The notes: generated by a model not told the origin, from the sequence alone. Shown: positions 1-8,224, counted from the stretch's first letter. The stretch is 16,160 nucleotides of DNA from Bacteroides_E sp964528875 (GCA_964528875.1 CAZGUI010000057.1:1-16160), one strand, 5' to 3'. Numbers and translations are program-made.

Positions 1-38
1 GGCTGATTAACCGTATGTTTGGGGTTTTTATTAAAGAT

Positions 39-78
39 ACAAAAATCCCAACTAATTCAATAAGAGCTAGTTGGGATT
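39..78 (-). terminator. Intrinsic terminator of the PUL operon
   Basis: A perfect 11-base inverted repeat pairs AATCCCAACTA at 44-54 with TAGTTGGGATT at 68-78 around a 13-base loop. Read on the minus strand, the hairpin is followed directly by a run of five T (41-46 region), the usual layout of a Rho-independent terminator. It lies about 220 bases after the stop codon of the last minus-strand gene. I see no gene between it and that stop, so it probably ends the whole ten-gene series. In the plus direction there is no comparable T-run after the stem. The rest of 1-296 is AT-rich and shows no other feature. Confidence 0.8.
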
Positions 79-296
79 GATTATTTAATTACTGAATATC
101 CCTAATTAATTTCACAAAACTACTAATTATTCTCTTGTTAAAAATTCAAACTACAACTGATTTGATTATATTGTAGACTTTCAATTATTTACTGATTGTT
201 TTAAGAATTCTCGTTGCTAAAATCTCTTCTATATTTTTATTGATTGTGAAGTAGAACACTAAAAAATAAAAATAGATTGACTATCTAATTATGTAA

Positions 297-1298
297 TTAG
301 ACTCCGGCATAAACCAACAAGCCCAAACCGATAATAAATAGAACGAACATTCCAAGATTCAAATAATTTGACTCTTTAGGAGCACCCTTAAATTCTTTCC
401 AAACAAGAATACCCCATAAAGCAGAAACGAGTGTTGCACCTTGCCCTAAACCATACGAAATAGCAGCACCAGCTTTACCAGATGCAATAATACTTAAAGA
501 CTGACCTAAACACCAAATCATTCCACCTAAAATCCCAACTAAATGAGTGAAAGCTTTTCCTCTAAAATAATCACGTATTGATACTGGATCCCCATCTAAA
601 GGCTTCTTCATAGCTATTGTATTGAAAATAAAATTACTTAAAAAAACCCCGACTGCAAATATAAACACAGCCGTATAAGGAGTCAGCTTACCTTCAGCTG
701 GATTAGTAAAGTTATCCAAATCCATGGATGCTATTACAAAACGATAGAAAAAAGCCATAATAATACCAGCAAAAACAGCAATTAATATGCCTTTATTTGG
801 AGCTTTCTTTTTCTTATTTTGAGCTTTTTTATATGCTAAACTATTTAGAATTATAGCAATTACAATTAATACCACTCCCCAAAAAAGATATAATGGATCT
901 CCCTTTGCTGCTCCAAAATAATTTATTAACACCCCTAAAACCAATGCTAATCCAACACCTAAAGGAAAAGCAACAGACAATCCGCTAATAGCAACAGCTG
1001 CAGACAGTAAGATATTTGAGGCATTAAAAATAACACCACCTAAAAAAGCACTTCCTATATTCTTCCAATCAGCTTGTAACAAATCATTAAAAAAACTACG
1101 CCCTTCAGTCCCAATACTCCCCAAAGTCAATGCAGAGATTATGGAGAATAAAAGAACTCCAATTACATAATCCCAATAAAAAAACTCATATCGCCATGTT
1201 CTGGCAGCTAATTTCTGTGTATTTCCCCAAGATCCCCAACACAGCATAGTAATGAAACAAAAGAAAATAGCTAACGAATAACTTTGAACTATAAACAT
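297..1298 (-). CDS. Inner-membrane transporter, ureide permease / GRP sugar-uptake (DMT) type
   Basis: A 333-residue, very hydrophobic protein with about ten membrane segments and no cleaved signal peptide. It starts with a short MFIVQSYSLA lead into the first helix, which carries the motif CWGSWGN at about residues 20-26. A second conserved stretch (SGLSVAFPLGVGLALVLG) lies near residues 105-122, followed by a lysine-rich cytoplasmic loop near 155-168 (KKAQNKKKKAPNK) that divides two five-helix halves. The layout matches DMT-superfamily uptake proteins of the GRP/RhaT group. The N-terminal pattern (membrane helix with G-[ST]-W, then a YxDY-type segment) recalls plant ureide permeases, which carry allantoin, uracil and related compounds. 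It is the last gene before the terminator and follows the ribokinase by 110 bases, so uptake of ribose or of a nucleoside-type compound is the natural inference. The substrate is not shown by sequence; the fold is fairly certain. Confidence 0.8.
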   Translation of the reverse strand: MFIVQSYSLAIFFCFITMLCWGSWGNTQKLAARTWRYEFFYWDYVIGVLLFSIISALTLGSIGTEGRSFFNDLLQADWKNIGSAFLGGVIFNASNILLSAAVAISGLSVAFPLGVGLALVLGVLINYFGAAKGDPLYLFWGVVLIVIAIILNSLAYKKAQNKKKKAPNKGILIAVFAGIIMAFFYRFVIASMDLDNFTNPAEGKLTPYTAVFIFAVGVFLSNFIFNTIAMKKPLDGDPVSIRDYFRGKAFTHLVGILGGMIWCLGQSLSIIASGKAGAAISYGLGQGATLVSALWGILVWKEFKGAPKESNYLNLGMFVLFIIGLGLLVYAGV

Positions 1299-1408
1299 AT
1301 CATGTATTTTATGTGTGTAAATTATTATTTTATCTGTTTTTCTTTGATTAATATCAGTATTATTCTATAAATTGATTACATTTTTTCGAGATTTTCGTAA
1401 AGTGTATT

Positions 1409-2347
1409 TTAACTAAGAGTAGCTCCAATCTCGTTTCTATATGGAGATGAATCTTGTGCACCATGTTTTGTAACTGATATAGAGGCTGCTTTACAGGCAA
1501 ACTCAACAGATTTCACTAAACTTTGTCCTTCTAATAAAGCTGCACATAATGCTCCATTAAAAACATCTCCTGCAGCCGTAGTATCAATAGCCTCTACTTT
1601 AAAAGCTTCTATTTTAGTAAAAACACCATTTTCATAGATAAGTGCTCCATCAGAGCCTAAAGTTATAACAACATTCTCAACTCCTTGCTTAGATATTTTT
1701 TTTGCGGCTTCTTTTGCAGAATCTAAATCCATAATTGATACACCTGAAAGTATCTCAGCTTCAGTTTCATTTGGTGTAATTAGATATAAGTGAGAGAATA
1801 ATTCTTGAGACAAGAACCTTGCCGGCGCAGGATTTAAAATAACTTTTTTAGATTTACGATATGCCACTTTAGCTACATACTCAACGGTTTCTATGGGTAT
1901 TTCCAACTGCATTAAAACAATATCACAATTATCAATAGCTTTCTCTACTTTTTTAATATCTACAGGTAGTAAATTTGCGTTAGCACCAGATGCTACCACA
2001 ATACAGTTCTCTGCATGAGCATCAACAGTAATTAAAGCAACACCAGATGGAGTTCTAATATCAGAAAACACATAAGAAATGTCTATTCCCTCATCCTCTA
2101 AAAGTTGCTGAGACTGATGTCCAAAAATATCATTTCCAGTCTTACAAATAAACAAGACAGAGACCCCTAATCGAGAGGCAGCAACTGCTTGATTAGCCCC
2201 TTTACCTCCAGGATTCATAAAGAAAGTTCCACCTAGTACTGTTTCTCCTGGTTTAGGTAGTTTTTGACTTCTAATAACCAAATCGGTATTACTACTTCCA
2301 ACAACCAATAATTGTTTTGGGGAATTTTTCTCATTTCTATTTTTCAT
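1409..2347 (-). CDS. rbsK: Ribokinase (PfkB family)
   Basis: Phosphorylates D-ribose with ATP to ribose 5-phosphate in the cytoplasm. The 312 residues match the usual length of RbsK (about 309). Visible landmarks are the sugar-binding NTDLV with Asp22, the first PfkB signature PGGKGANQA at 46-54, MQLEIP with Glu149, ITPNETEAE at 190-198 in the ATP/Mg site, and the second signature DTTAAGDVFNGAL from 255, where Asp261 is the catalytic base. The similarity to E. coli RbsK, recalled from memory, is continuous along the chain (LNPAPAR, VITLGSDG, the C-terminal KHGAQ). Ribokinase is therefore preferred over 2-keto-3-deoxygluconate kinase or fructokinase. It follows the aldolase gene after 113 AT-rich bases in which I found no clear promoter. 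It is the best single clue that the locus yields ribose. Confidence 0.93.
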   Translation of the reverse strand: MKNRNEKNSPKQLLVVGSSNTDLVIRSQKLPKPGETVLGGTFFMNPGGKGANQAVAASRLGVSVLFICKTGNDIFGHQSQQLLEDEGIDISYVFSDIRTPSGVALITVDAHAENCIVVASGANANLLPVDIKKVEKAIDNCDIVLMQLEIPIETVEYVAKVAYRKSKKVILNPAPARFLSQELFSHLYLITPNETEAEILSGVSIMDLDSAKEAAKKISKQGVENVVITLGSDGALIYENGVFTKIEAFKVEAIDTTAAGDVFNGALCAALLEGQSLVKSVEFACKAASISVTKHGAQDSSPYRNEIGATLS

Positions 2348-2460
2348 TTTTTTAATTTTAAAATTAGTCTTTTTAGAATTAAAACATTAATTACAATTCT
2401 GTTAATTAAACAAATTAATAATTCTATTTTAAGTTCATTTATTTTGTGAAATTCAAGAAT

Positions 2461-3204
2461 CTACAATCTTTTAATTCTATTAATAATATCAATATAACCT
2501 GAACGTATTACTCCCAAATCAGAAGTTATAGCTAATGAATCATAACCTATTGATTTTAGACTTAATATTTGTTCCATATCACGGACTAAAGTTCCAGCCA
2601 TCAAGCTATTCTGTTTAGCTACACTCACTACTTTTGATAATGCATCTTGTACAGAAAAAACACTTTTATTTTGTGATACAGATAAATCCAACGTAAGATC
2701 AGACTGTCCAACAAAAAGCATATCAACACCTTCTGTTTCAGCGATTTCCTCAACATTCTGAACTCCCTCAATTGTTTCTATTTGAGCAATAAAAAGAGGG
2801 TGAGTATACTCTTTTATACCTTTGGGAGGAAATGTTCCATAACCGTAGGACCTACAAGAACTACTATATCCTCTCTCTCCATGAGGTGGATAGGACATCA
2901 TATCTATAACTTTCCTTGCGTCTCTTGCATTATTTACATGAGGCATCATTATTCCATCCGCCCCCCAATCTAGAGACCTAGATATTAGAGATTTACTAAA
3001 CTCTCCAATACGAACTATCACTTTAACACGTCCTTGTGTAGCCCTTAGATTCTCCAGTAAATCATGTTGAGTCATTGCTCCATGCTCTAGATCAAACAAT
3101 AACCAATCAAGTCCCAAATAAGAAATTGCTTCTGTAACAGTGGCCGACCCAGATGCAATCCATGTTCCAAGTCCTAATGTATTTTTATCTATAAGTTCTC
3201 TCAT
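2461..3204 (-). CDS. HpcH/HpaI-family class II pyruvate-type aldolase
   Basis: A 247-residue cytoplasmic TIM-barrel enzyme that cleaves (or forms) a 2-keto acid to pyruvate plus an aldehyde, using a divalent metal. The family residues are all present: His41 in FDLEHG (catalytic base region), Arg65 in VIVRIG (binds the pyruvate carboxylate), Glu143 in QIET and Asp169 in FVGQSDL (metal ligands). Spacing fits HpaI (His45, Arg70, Glu149, Asp175) and the length is close to the 250-270 typical of the family. Known relatives split 2-keto-3-deoxy-L-rhamnonate, 4-hydroxy-2-oxoheptanedioate and similar 2-keto-3-deoxy sugar acids; which of these applies here is open. It starts 40 bases after the kinase stop. 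No dehydratase that would make a 2-keto-3-deoxy acid is present in this window, so its substrate either arrives ready-made (perhaps through the BASS transporter) or is made elsewhere. Confidence 0.88.
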   Translation of the reverse strand: MRELIDKNTLGLGTWIASGSATVTEAISYLGLDWLLFDLEHGAMTQHDLLENLRATQGRVKVIVRIGEFSKSLISRSLDWGADGIMMPHVNNARDARKVIDMMSYPPHGERGYSSSCRSYGYGTFPPKGIKEYTHPLFIAQIETIEGVQNVEEIAETEGVDMLFVGQSDLTLDLSVSQNKSVFSVQDALSKVVSVAKQNSLMAGTLVRDMEQILSLKSIGYDSLAITSDLGVIRSGYIDIINRIKRL

Positions 3205-3244
3205 CTTTGTTCTTTTTTGTTAATATTCTCCTTTTTATGAAAGA

Positions 3245-4369
3245 TCACAAATCATCTAATGACTTTAGACCTTTTAATCCTTCTATTGCAAGATTAATAC
3301 GGTTTAATGTAAACTCTTTCAAGGTATTAATTCCCTTCTCATTTGTATTATCCATATTTATTAGAAAGAATTCTTCTCCTCGATCAAAATAACCCGCTCC
3401 TACTCTGATAACAGCTTTGAAAATCATATTCCTAAGTAAATGCAACCAAAATCGATTAATAAATTCCTCAGGTAATGGTTTAATTAGTTCATAACCTTTA
3501 AGAATAGCTTTAATCTCATTCGCTGAATGAAAACATGCCATCAAAGCAATATCATCAGTAGAATCACCAGAAATTGTATCATCCCAATCAATTACTGCTT
3601 CTATCTTTCCATTTGTACCCATCAAGTTCCATAAAGCTAAGTCTTTATGTACTAGGCATCCTTTTTCTAAATTTAGCAAGCTCTCATATTCAAGTATTAA
3701 ATCTAAAATATCTTCAGCTTTTTCTTTATTTATAAATTTGGCATTCACTAAAAAATCAAGATGCTTAATTAAGTTTAATCTGTAATAATCAATATATCTT
3801 GTATGAATTCCTTGAAGTATATTTTTGTTTCGTAAAATATGAACATCAAAAGGACCAAAACCTCTAGGAGCTATTTTTTGCCATGACGCAATATATTTTC
3901 CAGCTTCTTCCATAATAGAGATCGTATTTAACTCTTTTTTCTTATATATTTTATTCAAGTCTGAAGAATCAATATATTCCATTATCTGATAAGCAAAAGG
4001 GTATATAGCTCTAGAAGAATCAACTTTGAAAATTACAGGAGATGGAACTCCTAATTTTGTAACCTCATTTATAACAAAAGCTTCTACTTCCATATAATCA
4101 TCATCATCATCTCCATCTTCTATACGTAAGAAATATTTTTCACTCTTTTTTCTAATAAGAAATGTGAGATGATTGCCCTGCCCTGCTCCTGGTAAGATAG
4201 TAAAGTCATCACAAGAAAAAAAGTCTCGTAACAACTCTTCTACTTCTGTACTTATTTTGTTTTCTAAAAACTTTCGAGTAGTTTTAATAGCATGAAATGC
4301 ATGAGGACGATCACATTTCCAATAATATATATTCTTTCTTCCCATCTTTTTATTTTTCAATAATTTCAT
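3245..4369 (-). CDS. APH/choline-kinase-fold small-molecule phosphotransferase
   Basis: A 374-residue cytoplasmic kinase of the aminoglycoside-phosphotransferase fold. The N-lobe has the glycine-containing loop LPGAGQGNHLTF (about 59-70) and FLRI with Arg82 at the usual nucleotide-site strand. The Brenner motif reads HKDLALWN, giving His241, catalytic Asp243 and Asn248, and the metal-binding DFG-equivalent is IDWDD (Asp261). The N-lobe contains a run of five Asp (87-91) encoded by a short ATC/GAT trinucleotide repeat near 4097-4111, an unusual acidic insertion just before the conserved EVEAF. Its ATG overlaps the stop of the upstream symporter gene as ATGA, so the two are very probably translated together. 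A second Met at residue 9 is possible but the coupling favours the first. Given its place among catabolic genes, it likely phosphorylates the imported compound rather than an antibiotic; relatives include methylthioribose, homoserine and choline kinases. The substrate is unknown. Confidence 0.85.
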   Translation of the reverse strand: MKLLKNKKMGRKNIYYWKCDRPHAFHAIKTTRKFLENKISTEVEELLRDFFSCDDFTILPGAGQGNHLTFLIRKKSEKYFLRIEDGDDDDDYMEVEAFVINEVTKLGVPSPVIFKVDSSRAIYPFAYQIMEYIDSSDLNKIYKKKELNTISIMEEAGKYIASWQKIAPRGFGPFDVHILRNKNILQGIHTRYIDYYRLNLIKHLDFLVNAKFINKEKAEDILDLILEYESLLNLEKGCLVHKDLALWNLMGTNGKIEAVIDWDDTISGDSTDDIALMACFHSANEIKAILKGYELIKPLPEEFINRFWLHLLRNMIFKAVIRVGAGYFDRGEEFFLINMDNTNEKGINTLKEFTLNRINLAIEGLKGLKSLDDL

Positions 4370-5316
4370 TTTTTCTTACTTGTATATCGCCATATTGTAG
4401 CTACAATTCCACCAATAACTGTTTGTATTACCGAACAAAACACAGAAGGAACAGCAACTAAAGGAACTAAACTAGGAAAACTATTACGGGCTAATATCGC
4501 GGCAAGCCCTCCATTCTGCATACCTGTTTCACATGAAATAGCCTTTGCTTTTGCTTTATCATATTTAAATAAACGAGCTAAAAGATACCCTAATCCAAAA
4601 CCTAAAGAATGTAAAATAGCAGCTGCTAAAAATAAAGTTCTAGCATATTCAACTAAAATATCTTTTCCTTCTATTACTGCTGGCGCTATGATCCCCCCAG
4701 ATATAAAGATTATTGCCCAAGTCGACAAAACAGGTCCCGTTTGTCCTAACTTTCTAACAATAGATGGAAATTTATAGTTGATAAATACTCCTAAAGACAC
4801 TGGGATCAATACTATTTGAATTACATGTAAGAACATACTCCAAGCATCAACATGTACATATTGCCCTGCTAACAATTTAGTTAACAATGGAGTCATTACA
4901 ATAGCTAACAATGTAGAGACGGCTGTACTTATAACAGATAAAGCAACATTTGCTCTTGCAATATAAGCAATCATATTTGAAGCCGTACCTGCTGGACAAG
5001 AGGCTAATAACAAAAGACCAACTGCAAACTCAGTTGGTAAATTCATTATTTTCACAATCAACAATCCAGATAAAGGCATTACCGTATAATGAACAACAGC
5101 AGCAACTACAACAACTTTAGGTGTACGAAATAAAGAAATAAAATCCTCAACTTTTAATGTCAAGCCCATACAAAGCATAACTGTAGCTAAAGCCCATGTC
5201 ATCCAATTCCCATACGTAAACCACATAAAAGCATTAGGGAAGAAAAATCCTATAACAAAAGCTAAAATTATCCAAACCGCATAGAAATTAATAAAATAAT
5301 CAAAAAACACTCTCAT
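4366..5316 (-). CDS. BASS-family (bile acid:sodium symporter type) inner-membrane transporter
   Basis: A 316-residue polytopic inner-membrane protein with about ten helices. Both unwound-helix signatures of the BASS/ASBT fold are present: SCPAGTASN at 106-114 in helix 4 and ETGMQNGG at 263-270 in helix 9. These line the substrate pocket and sodium sites in the solved bacterial relatives. Characterised family members carry bile acids, pantothenate or ketopantoate, and other organic anions; a small carboxylate is therefore a fair guess. It is the first gene after a 195-base gap and overlaps the kinase gene by four bases, so transporter and kinase probably handle the same molecule. The aldolase follows. 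No membrane segment is missing and there is no signal peptide. The family is sure, the substrate is not. Confidence 0.9.
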   Translation of the reverse strand: MRVFFDYFINFYAVWIILAFVIGFFFPNAFMWFTYGNWMTWALATVMLCMGLTLKVEDFISLFRTPKVVVVAAVVHYTVMPLSGLLIVKIMNLPTEFAVGLLLLASCPAGTASNMIAYIARANVALSVISTAVSTLLAIVMTPLLTKLLAGQYVHVDAWSMFLHVIQIVLIPVSLGVFINYKFPSIVRKLGQTGPVLSTWAIIFISGGIIAPAVIEGKDILVEYARTLFLAAAILHSLGFGLGYLLARLFKYDKAKAKAISCETGMQNGGLAAILARNSFPSLVPLVAVPSVFCSVIQTVIGGIVATIWRYTSKKK

Positions 5317-5511
5317 AATATCATTTTTTGTATCTAGTTAATATTACATATGATGAACACACTAAATAGATGTATTCTTTTAGAATAGAAATATAGGTAT
5401 CTACCCTATAGTTTTAAACAGAGATAACTATAAGTCATTTAATTCTATTATTAATACTTAAAAACTAAAATAAAACAACTTATGCTTTAGACTGAACGGA
5501 TTCCCTTAATC
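5317..5511 (-). other. 195-base gap inside the operon with small hairpins
   Basis: This is the longest gap within the minus-strand series and separates the secreted-enzyme genes from the cytoplasmic module. It contains TATTCT-TTT-AGAATA (5373-5387), TATAGG with CCTATA (5392-5410) overlapping GGTA-TC-TACC (5396-5405), and GGATT-AATCC (5498-5512) over the stop codon of the upstream gene. None has a clear T-run. I could not find a good TAnnTTTG promoter here on the minus strand. It may be a processing or attenuation site, or hold a weak internal promoter. Confidence 0.4.
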
Positions 5512-6495
5512 CTATGGTTTATAACTCATTAAATCATTAATAATAGTAGTTATTTTCTCTAAAGGATACTTATGCACTAAGAAGAAGTGTTGTTTCTTTA
5601 TATCTGATGGATTCCACTCATTATATCCTTTGTCATCAGAATTAAATCCACCTGGGCCAATCACATAAAAATAGTCTTCTGGATTACGAACTGCTACTAA
5701 TACAGCAGTTTGATCCCAAGACTGTCTAGTTTTACTGACAGTATCCTTATAAGTTTTACCATTATATCTATATCCCCATGCAATAGGACTATCATCGTCA
5801 TTAGATTCAAATAAACTTTTACCAGTAAGAACATCTTTACCAATTTCAAAGCCACTAAAGATAATTGGAGTAGGCCAGTTATCAAATACATATTTTGCTG
5901 CTTCAGGGTGTTTATATACGTTAAATTCCCTCCCCGAAGGAAATACACCAGCCATACTTACCATTTTTTTTACTTTTAATTTCACTAAATCCTCTCCATT
6001 CAGAACAGAATATTTATCAGCAGATGATTGCAGCAAAGCTTCAAGATTTGACATAAACCCAACAGTAACAATAGTTACACTTCCATCTGGAGATTGGGAT
6101 AAAATTTCCCTATACAAATTTACAGCAGAGGGATAATTTTTCCCCTTTTCATAATATTGAGGAAACTGATTTAATATTTTTTCATTCCAAACATTCTTCG
6201 AAAGAAAACTCGGTGCAGTCTTTACAGCTTCACCTACAGGTATATAACCTTTTTTATAATATTTATTATATAAATCAATAGTTGGTGCTATCAATGGGTG
6301 TGCATCACTAGCTATACAGGCCAATAATTCACACTCTCCTTTATCTACTAGGGAGTGTAGCATTGCAATAGCTCCAATATCATCGTAATCAGGTCCCATA
6401 TCAGTGTCAAAGATAATCTGTGTATTATTTTTCCCACACAAAACATTTAAGTTCATACTATAAAAGAAGCAGAGTATAATTGTTATTTTTTTCAT
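5512..6495 (-). CDS. Secreted nucleoside-hydrolase-like protein (IUNH superfamily)
   Basis: A 327-residue protein with an N-terminal hydrophobic signal (about residues 1-20), so it acts outside the cytoplasm, probably in the periplasm. Cys20 (NVLC) does not make a standard lipobox. The calcium/ribose-binding signature of inosine-uridine nucleoside hydrolases appears as FDTDMGPDYDD (Asp30, 32, 36, 38, 39), with one or two residues more than the classical DTDPGIDD. The second landmark, EFN at 190-192 followed by HPEAA, matches the ribose-binding EFN of the family. The C-terminal calcium-ligand Asp is Asp261 in SWDQTA, where the classical catalytic His is replaced by Trp260. It therefore belongs to a divergent branch, and hydrolysis of an N- or O-ribosyl bond is likely but the leaving group may not be a normal base. 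It lies 52 bases after the propeller gene and fits freeing of ribose for the downstream ribokinase. Confidence 0.85.
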   Translation of the reverse strand: MKKITIILCFFYSMNLNVLCGKNNTQIIFDTDMGPDYDDIGAIAMLHSLVDKGECELLACIASDAHPLIAPTIDLYNKYYKKGYIPVGEAVKTAPSFLSKNVWNEKILNQFPQYYEKGKNYPSAVNLYREILSQSPDGSVTIVTVGFMSNLEALLQSSADKYSVLNGEDLVKLKVKKMVSMAGVFPSGREFNVYKHPEAAKYVFDNWPTPIIFSGFEIGKDVLTGKSLFESNDDDSPIAWGYRYNGKTYKDTVSKTRQSWDQTAVLVAVRNPEDYFYVIGPGGFNSDDKGYNEWNPSDIKKQHFFLVHKYPLEKITTIINDLMSYKP

Positions 6496-6547
6496 TTTTT
6501 AATCTTATTTATAAGTTTTCTCACGTAAAAAAAATATTTTATCTGAA

Positions 6548-8224
6548 TTAATAATTCAATAGTCCCATATTATCTATGACTCCATTTAATCCTGCAGATC
6601 CTCCCCCTTGATAACCAAAACTAGCACCATAAATATCTGGAGTTATCCAAAAAGAGTATAATGCTCCGTTTTTCAAATAAAACCGAATCTTTATTTTCTT
6701 ACCACTCAGATTTACAAGATCTTTAACATTCTTCCATTCTACTTTATGAAGGGTTTTATCAGTTGCTATCGGAATACAATTTACGGCCTCATATCCTGGT
6801 ATAACATGATTATTTTCATCAAGAATCTCTGCACGAAGACATCCTTTTTTTGAGCTTACATTAACAAACAAATATTTCCCATCGAACTTAAGAAGACGTG
6901 TAGTTAAATAGCCTTCCTTATTACCTATTTCTAGTGAAGCAAAACCATCTCTACGCAATGTAGCAAGGCCAATACTAGCTCCAGTATACATACTTTTATT
7001 GCCATCTGTAGCTATTCCCGAAAATCCTGTGTATGGAAAGTAAAGACTATCACCTTTTACTAAACAAACACCCGTTGTTCCATGAATATACCCTTTGTCC
7101 CAGACTCCATCTTTTCTTGATGCGGCAATAAAAGCTTTCCGATCAGGTCTATGCCAATGAAAGCCATCTCTGCTATAGCCTAATTTTAATTCTGTTATTT
7201 TTGGCTCTTTTTGTTTTTCACAGATGTTATTACTTGGACCTAAATGGATATAAAATTCTCCCAGCAAAAGACTTTCATAAGCAATAGCATTTAAACTATA
7301 AAGTTGAGCTTTATCTCCAATTCTTGGATCAGGAAGATCTAAACTATCTGCCCTTATCCAATCTACAGCATTTTCCCAGTCCCATCCATCTAAAAAGTTA
7401 TCAGCCTCTAAATACATACGTGAGCGAGGTCCAGAGTCAGACTTCTTTATACTAAAGATCCATTTTTCTCTAAAAGGGTTATAAAAGAATGAAGAATAAT
7501 CTCCTTGGTTACTGTTAACCTGAATAGATGGAGACCAAGTGGTTCCATCAGAAACAATCAAACTATGTCTTCCTTTAACTTTGTCTTTCGTTCTACGATC
7601 CGTTAAATATTTTATTCGCTCTGAATCATTTGCGGCATTTAGATCTAGCCATATAGAATTATCCTCTCCTGCTTTACTTATACCAGCTTCTAAAATAATG
7701 TTTGATTCTTTTTTATTTATTGATGGTTTTTTCCATGAATATATATCCTTACTCGTAGCAATAGCTAATGCCCCTCTCCAACCTGCAGTATAAAACATTT
7801 TATATAAATCATCTAATGGGTCATAAAACACACCTCCATGACCTAGATATGTAACATCTCGGTTCTCCCCTTTTTTCCCTTCTTTTTCATAAGCTGATGT
7901 TGCATATACTACAGGATTACCCAGGTATTTTGATGCTTGATGAAATTTACGTTCTAAAGAAGTTTGTTCAATAAGAAAATCATCAACAAACAACTGTCTT
8001 CCAACAGATATATTTATATACTTTGGTGGTGATTCTAAATATGGAACAATTTGCGGTTTTTCAGATTTTAGATCAATAGACTGAGGAGGCCAAATTGAAG
8101 GTATTTGAATACCATTATATAAAACTTCTCCTTTTTCATACTGTTTTTGATATTTATCTTGAGCGGACACATACAATGATAATAATACAAAAAGAGAGAG
8201 TAATATGAGCTTTAAGTTATTCAT
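6548..8224 (-). CDS. Secreted glycosidase-like five-bladed beta-propeller protein with C-terminal beta domain
   Basis: A 558-residue protein with a clear signal peptide cleaved after about residue 21 (YVSA/Q), hence periplasmic or secreted. The motif QLFVDDFLIE near 77-86 and the following KFHQASKYLGNPV mark a large group of Bacteroidota and Planctomycetota proteins often labelled GH32/GH43-like. Propeller-type repeats include IATSKDIYSW (about 155-164), YSRDGFHWHRP (350-360) and YIHGTTGVCL (379-388). The last 120 residues or so (LKFDGKYLFVNV onward) look like a beta-sandwich. I cannot name catalytic residues with confidence; candidate acids include Asp81, Asp82 and Asp135. It is separated from the BNR gene by only 11 bases, so the two are co-expressed and probably act on the same glycoside. 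It is not a recognised, assigned GH family to my eye. Confidence 0.75.
   Translation of the reverse strand: MNNLKLILLSLFVLLSLYVSAQDKYQKQYEKGEVLYNGIQIPSIWPPQSIDLKSEKPQIVPYLESPPKYINISVGRQLFVDDFLIEQTSLERKFHQASKYLGNPVVYATSAYEKEGKKGENRDVTYLGHGGVFYDPLDDLYKMFYTAGWRGALAIATSKDIYSWKKPSINKKESNIILEAGISKAGEDNSIWLDLNAANDSERIKYLTDRRTKDKVKGRHSLIVSDGTTWSPSIQVNSNQGDYSSFFYNPFREKWIFSIKKSDSGPRSRMYLEADNFLDGWDWENAVDWIRADSLDLPDPRIGDKAQLYSLNAIAYESLLLGEFYIHLGPSNNICEKQKEPKITELKLGYSRDGFHWHRPDRKAFIAASRKDGVWDKGYIHGTTGVCLVKGDSLYFPYTGFSGIATDGNKSMYTGASIGLATLRRDGFASLEIGNKEGYLTTRLLKFDGKYLFVNVSSKKGCLRAEILDENNHVIPGYEAVNCIPIATDKTLHKVEWKNVKDLVNLSGKKIKIRFYLKNGALYSFWITPDIYGASFGYQGGGSAGLNGVIDNMGLLNY

Noticed and set aside
2348..2460. 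Internal promoter before ribokinase
   Set aside because: The nearest match on the minus strand is TTAATTTG, which fails the second base of TAnnTTTG and has no -33 box.
2782..3392. Short plus-strand reading frames at 2782-2973 and 3207-3392
   Set aside because: They lie opposite the aldolase and kinase genes, which have full family motifs; the products look like no known protein.
3245..4369. Aminoglycoside resistance gene
   Set aside because: The fold is APH, but the catabolic neighbours and coupling to a transporter point to a metabolic kinase; nothing specific to antibiotic binding is visible.
5697..5948. Second minus-strand frame inside the nucleoside-hydrolase gene
   Set aside because: It is an out-of-frame shadow of a gene whose motifs are intact along its full length, so it is not evidence of a frameshift.
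7539..7793. Plus-strand reading frame opposite the propeller gene
   Set aside because: It is antisense to a well-supported coding region and has no recognisable motif.
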